From Actinomycetota bacterium (lineage in GTDB: Bacteria > Actinomycetota > Thermoleophilia > Gaiellales > Gaiellaceae), in NCBI GenBank assembly GCA_013817555.1, contig JACDCN010000126.1, positions 1 to 6,373 of the forward strand: DNA of 6,373 nt, in the 5' to 3' direction. The notes under the pieces are model-generated. The model saw only the letters and a program-made list of their open reading frames with translations. It did not search any database and was not told the DNA's origin. This document shows positions 5,780-6,373 of the stretch, piece by piece. Both the position numbers and the translations under genes were made by a program. Every line of letters starts with the position of its first letter. Within the stretch, counting starts at the first letter, position 1.

Positions 5780-6373
5780 GGGCGTCAATGATATGGAGTC
5801 GTTTTCGGAGACCCCGCCGAAGACCGTGCCCAGAGCCGACAAGGGTCACGAGGGCGACAAGCGCGCCGGCGACAAACCCGACCAACCGGCGCGCGTGACT
5901 CCCTGCAGTCGTCTCCGGCCGGCGCGCTGCTTTCGGTGGCGAGCCCTCGACAGTGTGTCGATCACCGCGCTCGGATGACGCATCGGCGACACTGAGCACG
6001 TCCGGGCGCGAGGTGCGCGTGGACACGTTCTCCGCTGACGCCAAGACACTCGGACTTGTAGCGCGCGATGCGCGCCGCTCACTCGATCGGGCGGCCGCGG
6101 AGTGAATTCCGACCGCCGAAACCGTCGCATCGACGATTCGCCGTGCGCCGGAAGTCTTCACCTGCCGGCGCGCTGAGCTCGCCTTCGTGCGAGCAGAGCT
6201 GGTCTCGGCAGCGCTGTCCGCAATCAGCCCACTCCGCACCTCAGGACCGTCGGCAGGGGCGACCGCTGCGAGCACCCGCGGTTCCTCAGGAGCCGAAGCC
6301 CCAGCCGGAGCAGAAGTCGCAATCGGAGTAGGCATGGGAGCGAGTGCTGTCTCCGAGACCGTGACCGGCGGCG
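5556..6373 (-). CDS. Possible C-terminal part of an Ala/Ser/Arg-rich membrane-anchored protein (partial, doubtful)
   Basis: I do not recognise this frame. It is open from the window edge at 6373 (first in-window ATG at 6335), so a real gene would start outside. Counted from that ATG, about 145 residues are low-complexity Ala/Ser/Thr/Pro/Arg with recurring A-R-R triplets (SARRQV, GARRIV, AARRPE, HARRLV). They are followed by an 18-residue hydrophobic run LVGFVAGALVALVTLVGS (151-168, bases 5832-5885) flanked by Arg, then a basic stretch. This would suit a linker plus single membrane anchor. Against it: the frame continues about 224 bases into metG before its stop at 5556, where the translation looks like a shadow, and in the first ~60 codons the G+C level is similar at all three codon positions, unlike neighbouring genes. 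The true end may lie near 5800 if a frameshift or sequence error exists, or the region may be non-coding. No other frame on either strand looks better. Confidence 0.25.
   Translation of the reverse strand, partial: PPVTVSETALAPMPTPIATSAPAGASAPEEPRVLAAVAPADGPEVRSGLIADSAAETSSARTKASSARRQVKTSGARRIVDATVSAVGIHSAAARSSERRASRATSPSVLASAENVSTRTSRPDVLSVADASSERGDRHTVEGSPPKAARRPETTAGSHARRLVGFVAGALVALVTLVGSGHGLRRGLRKRLHIIDAHDPDELPTEDPGCGRVAVRERPAPHRPCGGLRSSVGHVRPLSPITRQRRPDGQRHGRARHAGHGRRGRRRRVAA
5788..5793 (-). promoter_or_regulatory. Candidate -10 box for a leaderless metG mRNA
   Basis: TATCAT on the minus strand fits the TANNNT consensus used by housekeeping sigma factors in actinobacteria. Eight bases (TGACGCCC) separate it from the metG ATG, so a transcript starting at normal spacing would begin at or next to the A of the ATG. 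No -35 match is visible at 16-19 bp, which is common for such promoters. It is a local A/T-rich spot in G+C-rich DNA. This is an inference from spacing only. Confidence 0.4.

Noticed and set aside
3974..5842. metG starting from TTG at 5842 with 21 extra residues
   Set aside because: The extra residues do not resemble MetRS, no ribosome binding site precedes the TTG, and the ATG at 5779 fits both the family length and the -10-like box.
5846..6130. A 94-codon minus-strand frame upstream of metG, in the same frame as metG
   Set aside because: It is almost half Arg, Ser and Pro, has no hydrophobic or domain signal, and ends in a TGA before metG; it looks like translated non-coding or shadow sequence.

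Overview
The window reads as a housekeeping segment from a high-G+C actinobacterium. All confident genes lie on the minus strand, so transcription runs from high to low coordinates. In that order they are metG, tatD, rsmA (ksgA), ispE, tRNA-Gln(UUG), glmU and the first 77 codons of prs. The order metG-tatD-(rpfB)-ksgA-ispE, with glmU-prs as a pair, is known from Mycobacterium and Streptomyces. MetG carries the actinobacterial-style KFSSS and GTDEHGTP motifs. Strong G/C preference at third codon positions fits the same group. A deep-branching class such as Thermoleophilia is a guess based on divergent residues in IspE, GlmU and Prs; the sequence does not prove it.

Layout: metG/tatD, tatD/rsmA and rsmA/ispE each overlap by four bases (GTGA or ATGA), which suggests translational coupling. 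After ispE come 33 bases, then a complete 74-nt tRNA-Gln gene with encoded CCA. Two bases after that CCA comes the glmU ATG. The glmU stop lies inside the prs reading frame (20-base overlap). No terminator or internal promoter is visible anywhere from metG to prs, so this looks like one operon with a tRNA in the middle. metG has a TANNNT -10-like box 8 nt before its ATG and no Shine-Dalgarno, as expected for a leaderless mRNA.

Functionally the operon mixes translation (MetRS, 16S rRNA dimethylation, tRNA-Gln), isoprenoid precursor synthesis by the MEP pathway (IspE), cell-wall precursor supply (UDP-GlcNAc from GlmU), PRPP synthesis (Prs) and a TatD-family nuclease. IspE feeds the lipid carrier, and GlmU feeds the sugar nucleotide, that peptidoglycan synthesis needs.

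The last ~530 bases (about 5846-6373) hold no recognisable gene. One minus-strand frame is open from the window edge and encodes an Ala/Ser/Thr/Pro/Arg-rich stretch followed by one plausible membrane segment. It could be the C-terminal part of a surface or membrane protein, but its coding signal is weak and its stop lies implausibly deep inside metG.

I see no CRISPR array, insertion sequence, phage gene or toxin-antitoxin pair. The most interesting point is the tRNA-Gln/glmU junction, where tRNA maturation could itself create the 5' end of a leaderless glmU mRNA.
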